Shown in pieces: positions 36,380 through 44,219 of a stretch of 64,000 bases of DNA. The stretch is from NCBI RefSeq assembly GCF_026341825.1, contig NZ_JAPENY010000003.1, positions 1,674,001 to 1,738,000 of the forward strand, written 5' to 3'. The notes under the pieces are model-generated. The model saw only the letters and a program-made list of their open reading frames with translations. It had not been told where the DNA came from and did no database searches. The position numbers and the translations under genes were made by a program. This DNA is from Streptomyces sp. NBC_00620 (GTDB lineage Bacteria; Actinomycetota; Actinomycetes; Streptomycetales; Streptomycetaceae). Every line of letters starts with the position of its first letter. The first letter of the stretch is position 1.

Positions 36380-39184
36380 ATGGCCCCCCACCTCTCCAGA
36401 CGGTTCCTGCTCCAGAGCGCGGCACTGGCCGCGGCGGCACCCGCCTTGGCCTACGCCGCGTCCGGCCGGGCCGCTGCCGCCACCCTGCCCGCGCCTGCTG
36501 CCTGGACACTCCGGCCGTTCGAGCTCAAGGACGTCAAGCTCGGCCAGGGCGTCTTCGCCGCCAAGCGGCAGTTGATGCTCGACCACGGCCGCGGGTACGA
36601 CGTGGACCGGCTGCTCCAGGTCTTCCGCGCCAACGCGGGGCTCTCCACCCGGGGCGCGGTGGCCCCCGGTGGCTGGGAGGGCCTGGACGGGGAGGCCAAC
36701 GGCAACCTCCGGGGCCACTACACCGGCCACTTCCTGACGATGCTCGCCCAGGCCTACGGCACCACCGGCGAGCAGGTGTACGCCGACAAAGTCCGCGCCA
36801 TGGTCGGGGCGTTGACCGAGGTTCGGGCGGCGCTGCGGATTGCCCCGGCAGTGCTCAGCGTCTCCGGGAGGTTCGGCACGGGCGCGGAGAACGTCCGGGG
36901 CTCCTACCAGTACGTCGATCTGCCGGCCGCCGTGCTCGGCGGGGCCTCGGCGATCACCCTGTCGGCCTGGGTGAAGCCCACCCACAACGCCAACTGGACC
37001 CGGGTCTTCGACTTCGGCAACGACACCACGCGCTATATGTACTTGGCCGCCCGCAACGCGACCGGCGTGCCGCGCTTCGCGATCACCACCGGCGGCGCGG
37101 GCGGCGAGCAGGGCCTCAACGGCACCGCCGCGCTGCCGCTGAACCAGTGGAGCCATCTAGCGGTGACACTCTCGGGCTCCACCGGAGCGCTCTACGTCAA
37201 CGGCACGCCCGTAGCGCAGAACACGTCAATGACCCTCAGCCCGGCGGCACTTGGCACCCTCGCGAACAACTGGCTCGGCCGCTCGAACTACCCCGCCGAC
37301 CCGGTGTTCGCGGGCGCGTACGACGAGTTCAACATCTGGTCGCGGGCGCTGACCGCCGCCGAGATCACCGCACTGCAGACCTCCTCGGCCGCCTCCTCAC
37401 CCGTGGGCCGGGGCAACCTCGCCTCGTACGCCTTCGACGAGACCACCGGCGGCAACTTCGCGGACGCCTCCGGCCGCGGCCTGACCGCCACCCTGCGCCG
37501 CACCTGGGGCGGGCCGAGCCACCCCGGGTTCCTCGCGGCGTACCCGGAGACGCAGTTCATCGCGCTGGAGTCGATGACCAGCGGCGACTACACGAAGGTG
37601 TGGGCGCCCTACTACACCGCGCACAAGATCCTGCGCGGCCTCCTTGACGCCTACCTCCACGTCGACGACGCCCGCGCCCTCGACCTCGCCTCCGGCCTGT
37701 GCGACTGGATGTACTCGCGGCTCTCCAAGCTGCCCGACGCCACCCTGCAACGCATGTGGGGCATCTTCTCCAGCGGAGAGTTCGGCGGCATCGTCGAGGC
37801 GATCTGCGATCTGCACTCCCTCACCGGCAAGGCCGAACACCTCGCGCTGGCCCGCCTGTTCGACCTCGACAAACTCATCGACGCCTGCGCCGCGAACACC
37901 GACACCCTCGACGGACTGCACGCCAACCAGCACATCCCGATCTTCACCGGACTGCTGCGGCTGTACGACGCGACGGGCGAGCAGCGCTACCTGAGCGCCG
38001 CGAAGAACTTCTGGGGCATGGTCGTACCGGTGCGGATGTACGGCATCGGCGGGACCAGCACCGCCGAGTTCTGGAAGGCCCGTGGGGTCGTCGCGGGGAC
38101 GATCAGCGACACCAACGCCGAGAGCTGCTGCGCGTACAACCTGCTCAAGCTCAGCCGGATGCTGTTCTTCCACGAGCAGGACCCGAAGTACATGGACTAC
38201 TACGAACGGGCCCTCTACAACCAGGTGTTGGGCTCCAAGCAGGACAAGGCCGATGCGGAGAAGCCGCTCGTCACGTACTTCATCGGTCTCACCCCCGGCC
38301 ATGTCCGGGACTACACCCCGAAGCAGGGGACGACCTGCTGCGAGGGCACGGGCATGGAGAGCGCCACCAAGTACCAGGACTCGGTGTACTTCAAGGCGGC
38401 GGACGGGGGCGCGCTGTACGTCAACCTGTACAGCCCGACCACCCTCAACTGGTCCGAGAAGGGCGTCACCGTCACGCAGACCACCGACTACCCCCGCGAG
38501 CAGGGTTCCACGATCACCATCGGGGGCGGCAGCGCGGCCTTCGCCCTGCGTCTGCGGGTGCCGTCGTGGGCGACCGCCGGCTTCCGCGTGACGGTCAACG
38601 GCGGTGCGGTGAGCGGGACTCCGGTCGCCGGGAGCTACTTCACCGTCTCCCGGACCTGGCGCGGCGGCGACGTCGTACGCGTCTCGGTCCCCTTCCGGCT
38701 GCGGGTGGAGAAGGCCCTCGACGACCCGTCGCTCCAGGCCTTGTTCTTCGGACCGGTCAACCTGGTGGCGCGCAACGCGGGCACGAGCTACCTGCCGTTC
38801 GGGCTCTACCGCAACGCCGCTCTCTCAGGCGACCTGCTGCCCACCCTCACCCCGGTGACCGGCAAGCCCCTCCATTACACCCTCGACGGCACCGAGTTCG
38901 CCCCGTTCTCCGAGGGGACGGAGGACCCGACGCACGCCTACTTCCGACGGACCGAGCCGCGACTCGTCTTCGGCAACACCGACTCGGGCGTCGCCAACCC
39001 GACCGGGGCGAACGGCACCACTCTCCTCGACGAGATCTGGGCCGGGGCTCCGTTCAGCGGCAAGAGCGCGCTGGTCTCGCGGGTGCAGACCGTCGTGAAC
39101 TCGTGGGTGTCCGCGGGTCTTCTCAGCGCCGCCGATGGGCAGCGGGTGGTGAGCACGGCGCAGAACGCGTCGTACGCGGCCTGA
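36380..39184 (+). CDS. GH127 beta-L-arabinofuranosidase interrupted by a LamG domain
   Basis: 934 residues from ATG 36380 (GAGGAAC upstream). Signal with twin Arg (LSRRFLLQSA). The GH127/DUF1680 (alpha/alpha)6 domain begins at ~res 40 (FELKDVKLGQGVFA). It is split at ~155-370 by a concanavalin-type LamG domain (ITLSAWVKPTHNANWTRVFD, AYDEFNIWSRALTAAEI), then resumes at PSHPGFLAAYPETQFIALES. The zinc and nucleophile residues of GH127 are kept: Glu581-x-Cys583 (NAESCCAYN) and Cys653-Cys654 (GTTCCEGTG). It should release beta-L-arabinofuranose, complementing the two GH43 enzymes before it. The same frame reads open further upstream but that part overlaps the preceding gene. Confidence 0.88.
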   Translation: MAPHLSRRFLLQSAALAAAAPALAYAASGRAAAATLPAPAAWTLRPFELKDVKLGQGVFAAKRQLMLDHGRGYDVDRLLQVFRANAGLSTRGAVAPGGWEGLDGEANGNLRGHYTGHFLTMLAQAYGTTGEQVYADKVRAMVGALTEVRAALRIAPAVLSVSGRFGTGAENVRGSYQYVDLPAAVLGGASAITLSAWVKPTHNANWTRVFDFGNDTTRYMYLAARNATGVPRFAITTGGAGGEQGLNGTAALPLNQWSHLAVTLSGSTGALYVNGTPVAQNTSMTLSPAALGTLANNWLGRSNYPADPVFAGAYDEFNIWSRALTAAEITALQTSSAASSPVGRGNLASYAFDETTGGNFADASGRGLTATLRRTWGGPSHPGFLAAYPETQFIALESMTSGDYTKVWAPYYTAHKILRGLLDAYLHVDDARALDLASGLCDWMYSRLSKLPDATLQRMWGIFSSGEFGGIVEAICDLHSLTGKAEHLALARLFDLDKLIDACAANTDTLDGLHANQHIPIFTGLLRLYDATGEQRYLSAAKNFWGMVVPVRMYGIGGTSTAEFWKARGVVAGTISDTNAESCCAYNLLKLSRMLFFHEQDPKYMDYYERALYNQVLGSKQDKADAEKPLVTYFIGLTPGHVRDYTPKQGTTCCEGTGMESATKYQDSVYFKAADGGALYVNLYSPTTLNWSEKGVTVTQTTDYPREQGSTITIGGGSAAFALRLRVPSWATAGFRVTVNGGAVSGTPVAGSYFTVSRTWRGGDVVRVSVPFRLRVEKALDDPSLQALFFGPVNLVARNAGTSYLPFGLYRNAALSGDLLPTLTPVTGKPLHYTLDGTEFAPFSEGTEDPTHAYFRRTEPRLVFGNTDSGVANPTGANGTTLLDEIWAGAPFSGKSALVSRVQTVVNSWVSAGLLSAADGQRVVSTAQNASYAA

Positions 39185-39192
39185 ACGTGTTG

Positions 39193-39819
39193 TCAGGAGA
39201 AGTCGACTCGCATGACGACGCGCCGCGGGCTGGGCTTGCTCACCTGCGCGAACCCGGCGTCGGCGAACACATCACGGCTGCCGACGTGGAGTTCGCCCCA
39301 GGTGATCTCCTTGCCGGGCTGGGTGATCATCGTGTATGCCTCGAGCGCGCGAGCGCCACGGTCGCGGGCGAAGGCGATGGTGGCACGGGCGAGCCCGTAG
39401 GTGATGCCGCGCTTGCGGTAGCCCTTGCGGACGACGAGGCAGGTGACGGCCCAGACACTGTCGTCCGTCTTGTCCTCGTCACGTCCGGTCCACGGAGTTC
39501 GCGTACGCAGCAGGCGCGGGTAGGCGGTGCGCGGCTCGACCGCACACCAGCCGACCGGTTCGTCGCCGAGGTAGGCGACGAGACCGCTGGTCGAGCGGGC
39601 CTTCGGGTTGTCACAGGAGGTCTGCTCACGCAGCCGGTCGGCGCGCTCGCCGTCGGAGACCGTGTTCCACAGGGATTCGCGCATCTTGTAGCGCTGGCAG
39701 TTGCACTTGCCCGCGTCGGTGGTGCCGAAGACCGCCCGCAGGTCGTCCCAGGACGCCTTGTTGGCCGGGACGATGGTGAGTTGGTCGGGCGTGACGGGCT
39801 GGGACGTGTGGGACGTCAT
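39193..39819 (-). CDS. GNAT-family N-acetyltransferase
   Basis: 208 residues. The acetyl-CoA binding core is visible: VWAVTCLVVRKGYRKRGITYGLARATIAFARDRGA (beta4 and the R-x-x-G-x-G/A-like loop), then ALEAYTMI and a C-terminal VFADAGFAQVSKPSPRRVVMRVDF. The N-terminal part has a characteristic CNCQRY motif and W-N-T (FGTTDAGKCNCQRYKM) seen in a Streptomyces-specific GNAT subgroup. The substrate is not known. It is convergent with the GH127 gene (8-base gap) and unrelated to it. Confidence 0.82.
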   Translation of the reverse strand: MTSHTSQPVTPDQLTIVPANKASWDDLRAVFGTTDAGKCNCQRYKMRESLWNTVSDGERADRLREQTSCDNPKARSTSGLVAYLGDEPVGWCAVEPRTAYPRLLRTRTPWTGRDEDKTDDSVWAVTCLVVRKGYRKRGITYGLARATIAFARDRGARALEAYTMITQPGKEITWGELHVGSRDVFADAGFAQVSKPSPRRVVMRVDFS

Positions 39820-39902
39820 CGCGGGCTCCTTGCGGCCGAGGTGATCTGTCGAGGTGATCTGTCGGAGGGACGCCGCCGACAGGCCCCGGCCGCCGAGCCA
39901 GG

Positions 39903-40922
39903 CTAGAACACGATGGTCCAGCCCTCCCGCCCGGACTGCTCGGCCGTGTACGAGACGCCGTGCACCTTCAGGCCGTCGGCGCCCAGCAGGGTGATCTGGC
40001 CGCCGCGGTTGCCGAGTTGGACCTCGCCCGTGACGGGGACCAACAGGCTTGCTCCGGCGGCGAGTTGACCGGCGGGGACCGGGCAGCGGTGGTCCAGGCG
40101 GTCGGTGAGGTGCCAGCCGGTGAGGTCGACGGTGTCCGGGGAGGCGTTGATGAGTGTCACGGTCTCCGGCTCGGGGGCCGGGCCCCGGGGGTTCACGAGC
40201 GCCGCCACGATGCGTACCGGCCGGTCGCCGGGCTCGGGGCGGGGGCCGCCGTCATCCGGGGCCGGGACCAGGGCGTGGCCCGTGATGTCGTCCGTGTGCC
40301 AGGACTGGCTCTGGAAGGCGAGGAAGACGGCGACCCAGCGCGACTGGCCGGGGAAGTGGATCAGCAGCCCGCCGTCCTGCCAGACCCCGTCGTCGCCCTT
40401 GAAGCGGGGGCTGTTGCCCTGGTTCATATGGATGTCGTGCACGCCGTTTCCGGGCAGGAACCCGAAGATCTTGTCCCGGACGGCGGGCTCGGGGCCCCAG
40501 CGCTCGCCGAAGACGTACATCCGGGCGGCCGGGTCGGCCACCGCGCGCTGGACGTAGTGGTCGAGCAGGTCGGCCAGGTCGTTGTCGGGGCCCTCCGCGT
40601 CCGGCGGCAGGGACCGCAGCTGCGCCGGGTCGAAGAGGTTCCCGCGTACGAAGTCGAAGTTGGCGCCGCCGGGTCCGTGCGGCAGCGTGTTCCAGCCGGA
40701 CCCCAGGCCCTCCAACTGCGCCGTGACCGGGTGCTGGAAGTCGTCGCTCACCAGATAGAGCAGCTCGGACGGCCGCTCCTGCGACTTCACGTTGACCGAT
40801 GCCCGGTAGTGCACTCCCTGATCGTCCGTCAGGTGGATCTGGTAGTGCGGAGTGTCGGACGAACCCTCGCGGCGGGTGTCGACCGCCCGTGTGATGAGTA
40901 CGCCGTAGGTCTTCAGTGGCAT
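39903..40922 (-). CDS. DUF2278 (YukJ-like) protein with C-terminal lamin-tail domain
   Basis: 339 residues from ATG 40922, after GGGGGAG. The N-terminal ~220 residues are DUF2278: PLKTYGVLITRAVDTRREG, the segment NFDFVRGNLFDPAQLR, YVFGERWGPE and GVHDIHMNQGNSPRF, then WQDGGLLIHFPGQSRWVAVFLAFQSQSWHTD. The C-terminal ~90 residues form an Ig-fold lamin-tail domain (ETVTLINASPDTVDLTGWHLTD). YukJ homologues occur in Bacillus and Streptomyces without an assigned role. No signal peptide is visible, so it should be cytoplasmic. A nuclease or DNA association is sometimes suggested for lamin-tail fusions but nothing here proves it. Confidence 0.78.
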   Translation of the reverse strand: MPLKTYGVLITRAVDTRREGSSDTPHYQIHLTDDQGVHYRASVNVKSQERPSELLYLVSDDFQHPVTAQLEGLGSGWNTLPHGPGGANFDFVRGNLFDPAQLRSLPPDAEGPDNDLADLLDHYVQRAVADPAARMYVFGERWGPEPAVRDKIFGFLPGNGVHDIHMNQGNSPRFKGDDGVWQDGGLLIHFPGQSRWVAVFLAFQSQSWHTDDITGHALVPAPDDGGPRPEPGDRPVRIVAALVNPRGPAPEPETVTLINASPDTVDLTGWHLTDRLDHRCPVPAGQLAAGASLLVPVTGEVQLGNRGGQITLLGADGLKVHGVSYTAEQSGREGWTIVF

Positions 40923-41017
40923 GGCGACCAACTCCCCCTGGGGGCGGGCACTTTGCTCGCCCTATGAGGAAATGGTAGGGGGATCGCGCCCGATTTCAGG
41001 TGGTTGGGTGAGAATTC

Positions 41018-41488
41018 ATGTCTCGTTCGACTGCCTACGATCGGCCCGTGGCCTTCTTCCTGCTGGAGCGCGAGTCTCCGTATCCCGTCGACCGGAGCTG
41101 GCACCGGCTCACCGAGTGGCAGCGGCACGCCGATGTGGTCCCGCTGACCCGCATCAGAGTGGTCACACCGCCGCCGACCCATCGGGGCACCGTGTTCGTG
41201 GCGCGGTCGGGTGTGGGCCCCTTGGCGTTCGACGACCCGATGGAGGTGGTCGTCTGGCAGCCGCCGGGACACGACGGGCCGGGCATGTGCCGGCTGGAGA
41301 AGCGCGGCTCGTTCGTGACGGGGTGGGCCGAGATCGAGGTGCATCCGGCGGACGGCGGGGGTTCGCGGGTGGTCTGGCGGGAGGACATCAGGGTGCGGTT
41401 GCTGCCCGGGTTCCTCGACCGGGGGCTGGCCTGGGCGGGGCGATGGATGTTCGGGCGGGCGGTGGAGGGGTTGCTGCAGGGGGACTGA
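41018..41488 (+). CDS. SRPBCC (START-like) family protein
   Basis: 156 residues. The fold is suggested by the pattern SPYPVDRSWHRLTEWQRHADVVPL, RGTVFVARSGVGPLAFDDPMEVVVWQPP, GWAEIEVHPADGGGSRVVWREDIRVR and the final amphipathic helix. Such cavity proteins bind hydrophobic ligands or act as cyclases/aromatases. No specific function can be given. The start could also be GTG 41048. It is divergent from the DUF2278 gene. Confidence 0.72.
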   Translation: MSRSTAYDRPVAFFLLERESPYPVDRSWHRLTEWQRHADVVPLTRIRVVTPPPTHRGTVFVARSGVGPLAFDDPMEVVVWQPPGHDGPGMCRLEKRGSFVTGWAEIEVHPADGGGSRVVWREDIRVRLLPGFLDRGLAWAGRWMFGRAVEGLLQGD

Positions 41489-41586
41489 CGCGAATGGGAA
41501 CGGCAGCGGAGGGAGTGACGGGGATGGGCGGTCGCACGCAGGTTGGCACCCGCCGGGCCGCTCCACCCCCTGAACGCCCCTGAACG

Positions 41587-42756
41587 TCAGCCCAGAATCG
41601 GCGGTTTGGCGAACCGTACGAGTTCCAGGGCCTGTTCGGGGAACCAGTCCCCCGCGTCGGGATCGACCATCCCGCGCTCCGGGTCCTCGGGGCCCGGAGT
41701 GCCGCGCAGGCACAGCCCGTCCGACTCGCCCGGTGTCTTGATCCACAGCCTGGCGTCCTGCAAGGGGTCGCCGGTGCGCAGGGTCGGTCGGGCACCCAGG
41801 CCGCGGTTCGGTGGGTTGCACCAGTCCTGCGGGTCCGGGTACTTGCCGACGGGCGGCGTCCAGGGGCCCTGACCGTTGCGGCTGGAGTCCGTGACGAAGT
41901 GCTTCATCCGGGACGCAGGCACGTGGACGTGCGTGTCGAGCCAGGCCTGTGCGTCGGCCCGCGGCCACCACTGGTGCGGGCACTCGGCGACGTCGCCACC
42001 TCCGTCGACGTACGCGAGGCACGACGAGATCAGCTTGCCGTACCAGGAGTTGGCGTCGTCGGTGTTGTAGTTCGAGGCGTTGGTGTAGAAGCCGGAGGCG
42101 TGCGCGATGCCGCCCCTGATCAGGCGCGGCACGATGGAGTTGACGGTGTGCCAGCCGGGGTGCCCGGTGTCGAGGTACACGCGCGTTCCGCGCAGCGGCT
42201 CCAGCACGGACACCGCGTAGTTGACCTCGACGTACCGGGCCGCGGTCTTCGTGCCCTGCGCGTCGTCCTGGCCGCAGTCCGCGGGCAGCAGGGCGAGGGC
42301 GTCGGGTTCGAGGGTGACGAGGGCATCGCGGCCGCCGATCCCACGCGCCACCGCGTCGATCCACTCCTTGTACTCCGCCGTGTTGGAGGCCCCGCCCCCC
42401 GAGTAGTTGGAACAGTCGCGTCCTGGGATGTTGTAGAGCGCGAACACCGGGATCGCGCCCTCCCGGTCCGCGTCCCGCGTCACCCCCCGGATCAGCCGCT
42501 CCACCTGGGCCGGCGTCTGGTCGCCGTACCAGACGGCCTGCGGGGTGTTCACCATGGCCACGATGCCCGCGGCGTCCAGGAACTGGCCCGCTCGGGCGAG
42601 GTCCAACGCCTGCCGGTAGGCAGCCGGGTTGGCGTCGGGGACGTACAGGGAGGGGCCGCGTTCGAGGGAGTCCGCGGCCTGCGCCTGAGATGGTGTGACG
42701 AAGAGGGCCGCCAGCCCGAACGACAGGGCGGCGAGCCATGTTGAGGTACGTCTCAT
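41587..42756 (-). CDS. Secreted GH6 cellulase
   Basis: 389 residues from ATG 42756 (AGGAGTG upstream), signal peptide to about residue 28. A GH6 endoglucanase or cellobiohydrolase catalytic domain with no binding module. Two active-site aspartates are seen in the expected spacing: Asp114 (YNIPGRDCSNYSGGG) and the proton donor Asp152 (LVTLEPDALALL), 38 residues apart as in Thermobifida Cel6A. The C-terminal GH6 motif LWIKTPGESDG is present. Conserved cysteines fit the usual two disulfides. The gene is preceded at 42797-42810 by a near-perfect CebR operator, so it should be induced by cellobiose or cello-oligosaccharides. Confidence 0.9.
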   Translation of the reverse strand: MRRTSTWLAALSFGLAALFVTPSQAQAADSLERGPSLYVPDANPAAYRQALDLARAGQFLDAAGIVAMVNTPQAVWYGDQTPAQVERLIRGVTRDADREGAIPVFALYNIPGRDCSNYSGGGASNTAEYKEWIDAVARGIGGRDALVTLEPDALALLPADCGQDDAQGTKTAARYVEVNYAVSVLEPLRGTRVYLDTGHPGWHTVNSIVPRLIRGGIAHASGFYTNASNYNTDDANSWYGKLISSCLAYVDGGGDVAECPHQWWPRADAQAWLDTHVHVPASRMKHFVTDSSRNGQGPWTPPVGKYPDPQDWCNPPNRGLGARPTLRTGDPLQDARLWIKTPGESDGLCLRGTPGPEDPERGMVDPDAGDWFPEQALELVRFAKPPILG

Positions 42757-42796
42757 GTGGGTTCACTCCTGGATCGCAACGGTCACGAGGGACTTG

Positions 42797-42810
42797 CGGG
42801 AGCGCTCCCA
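42797..42810 (-). promoter_or_regulatory. CebR-type operator (cellulose regulon)
   Basis: CGGGAGCGCTCCCA matches the 14-bp CebR/CelR palindrome TGGGAGCGCTCCCA at 13 of 14 positions. It lies 41 bases upstream of the cellulase start. Confidence 0.88.
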
Positions 42811-42891
42811 CAGGAGCGTCGTCGAGGGACATGCCCGCGTCAATACGTCGGGCTCGGGATTACTTCGTACGACTGATGCGACCGAGTCGGC

Positions 42892-42931
42892 CTATGCGGC
42901 TATGCGGCTATGCGGCTATGCGGCTATGCGA
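42892..42931. repeat. Octamer tandem repeat (CTATGCGG)5
   Basis: Four exact copies of CTATGCGG and a fifth with one change run head to tail between the GH6 operator and the 3' end of xdhC. The tract starts 136 bases upstream of the cellulase start and may vary in copy number. Confidence 0.8.
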
Positions 42932-42981
42932 ATGATGGACCCGCCGCGTCCCAGCGAGCGAGCCCCTCAGCCGTACGCACC

Positions 42982-44148
42982 TCAGGCCACCGACCCGATC
43001 CGCCCCACCGACGCCGACTCGGACACCGACGACGCCGCGTCATGGTGAATCGGCGTGTGCGCCCCGGTGAGCGCGACCCCGCTCCCCCCGCGCCGGTTGG
43101 CCACGATCTCCGAGGCGATGGACAACGCCGTCTCCTCGGGCGTACGGGCGCCCAGGTCCAGCCCGATCGGCGACCTGAGCCGCGTCAACTCCAGCTCGGT
43201 CACGCCGACTTCGCGCAGGCGCTCGTTCCGGTCAAGGTGGGTCCGGCGGGATCCCATCGCGCCCACGTAGGCCACCGGGAGCTTCAGCGCGAGCTGGAGC
43301 AGCGGGACGTCGAACTTGGCGTCGTGGGTCAGTACGCACAGCACCGTGCGGGAGTCGACCTCCGTGCGGGCCAGGTACTTGTGCGGCCATTCGACGACGA
43401 TCTCGTCGGCGTCCGGGAAGCGGGCGGCCGTCGCGAAGACGGGGCGGGCGTCGCAGACCGTCACGTTGTAGCCGAGGAACTTGCCGATGCGGACCAGCGC
43501 CGAAGCGAAGTCGATCGCGCCGAAGACGATCATGCGGGGCGGCGGGACCGACGACTCCACCAGAACCGTGAGCGGTGCTCCGCAACGAGAGCCCTGCTCT
43601 CCGATCTCCACGGTGCCGGTACGGCCCGCGTCCAGGAAGGCTCCCGCCTCCCCCACCACGGTCCGGTCCAGCTCGGGATGGGCGCCGAAGCCGCCCTCGT
43701 ACGAGCCGTCGGGACGGACGACGAGGGCGCGCCCCAGCAGCTCGGCCGGGCCGCTCACGATCCGGGCGACCGCGGCCGCCTCCCCGTCCGCCGCGGCGGC
43801 CAGCGCGGCGGCGAGCACCGGCCGGGCGTGGTCGCCGGAGCGGACCGGGGTGACCAGGATGTCGATGATGCCGCCGCAGGTCAGCCCCACCGCGAACGCG
43901 TCGTCATCGCTGTAGCCGAAGCGTTCGAGGGCCGACTCCCCGTCCTCCAGGGCCTGTTGGCACAGTTCGTAGACCGCGCCCTCCACGCAGCCGCCGGAGA
44001 CCGAGCCGATCGCCGTGCCGTCGGAGTCGACGGCGAGGGCGGCGCCCGGCTGGCGGGGCGCGCTGCCGCCGACGGCCACCACGGTGGCCACGGCGAAGTC
44101 GCGCCCCTGCTCGACCCACCGGTGCAGCTCTTCGGCGATGTCCAGCAT
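42982..44148 (-). CDS. xdhC: XdhC/CoxI-family molybdenum-enzyme maturation protein
   Basis: 388 residues from ATG 44148 with AAGGAG upstream. The upstream open frame is not needed. The N-terminal XdhC/CoxI domain (FAVATVVAVGGSAPRQPGAALA, GSVSGGCVEGAVYE, LTCGGIIDILV) precedes a Rossmann-type domain (RMIVFGAIDFASALVRIGKFLGY, VLTHDAKFDVPLLQLAL, YVGAMGSRRTHLDR). XdhC binds sulfurated molybdenum cofactor and inserts it into xanthine dehydrogenase. It lies behind the permease and the three enzyme subunits on the same strand, which fits that role. Confidence 0.9.
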   Translation of the reverse strand: MLDIAEELHRWVEQGRDFAVATVVAVGGSAPRQPGAALAVDSDGTAIGSVSGGCVEGAVYELCQQALEDGESALERFGYSDDDAFAVGLTCGGIIDILVTPVRSGDHARPVLAAALAAAADGEAAAVARIVSGPAELLGRALVVRPDGSYEGGFGAHPELDRTVVGEAGAFLDAGRTGTVEIGEQGSRCGAPLTVLVESSVPPPRMIVFGAIDFASALVRIGKFLGYNVTVCDARPVFATAARFPDADEIVVEWPHKYLARTEVDSRTVLCVLTHDAKFDVPLLQLALKLPVAYVGAMGSRRTHLDRNERLREVGVTELELTRLRSPIGLDLGARTPEETALSIASEIVANRRGGSGVALTGAHTPIHHDAASSVSESASVGRIGSVA

Positions 44149-44219
44149 GTCTCGGTCTCCTTCGACGACGTAGCAGCGGTTGCGTGGAGGGGTCCAACAG
44201 GGCGTTCCGGAAGGGCGTG

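Noticed and set aside
42892..42931. CRISPR-like array
   Set aside because: The repeats are 8-mers without spacers, and no cas genes are present. The 24-bp repeats at 60656-60775 are in-frame coding repeats.
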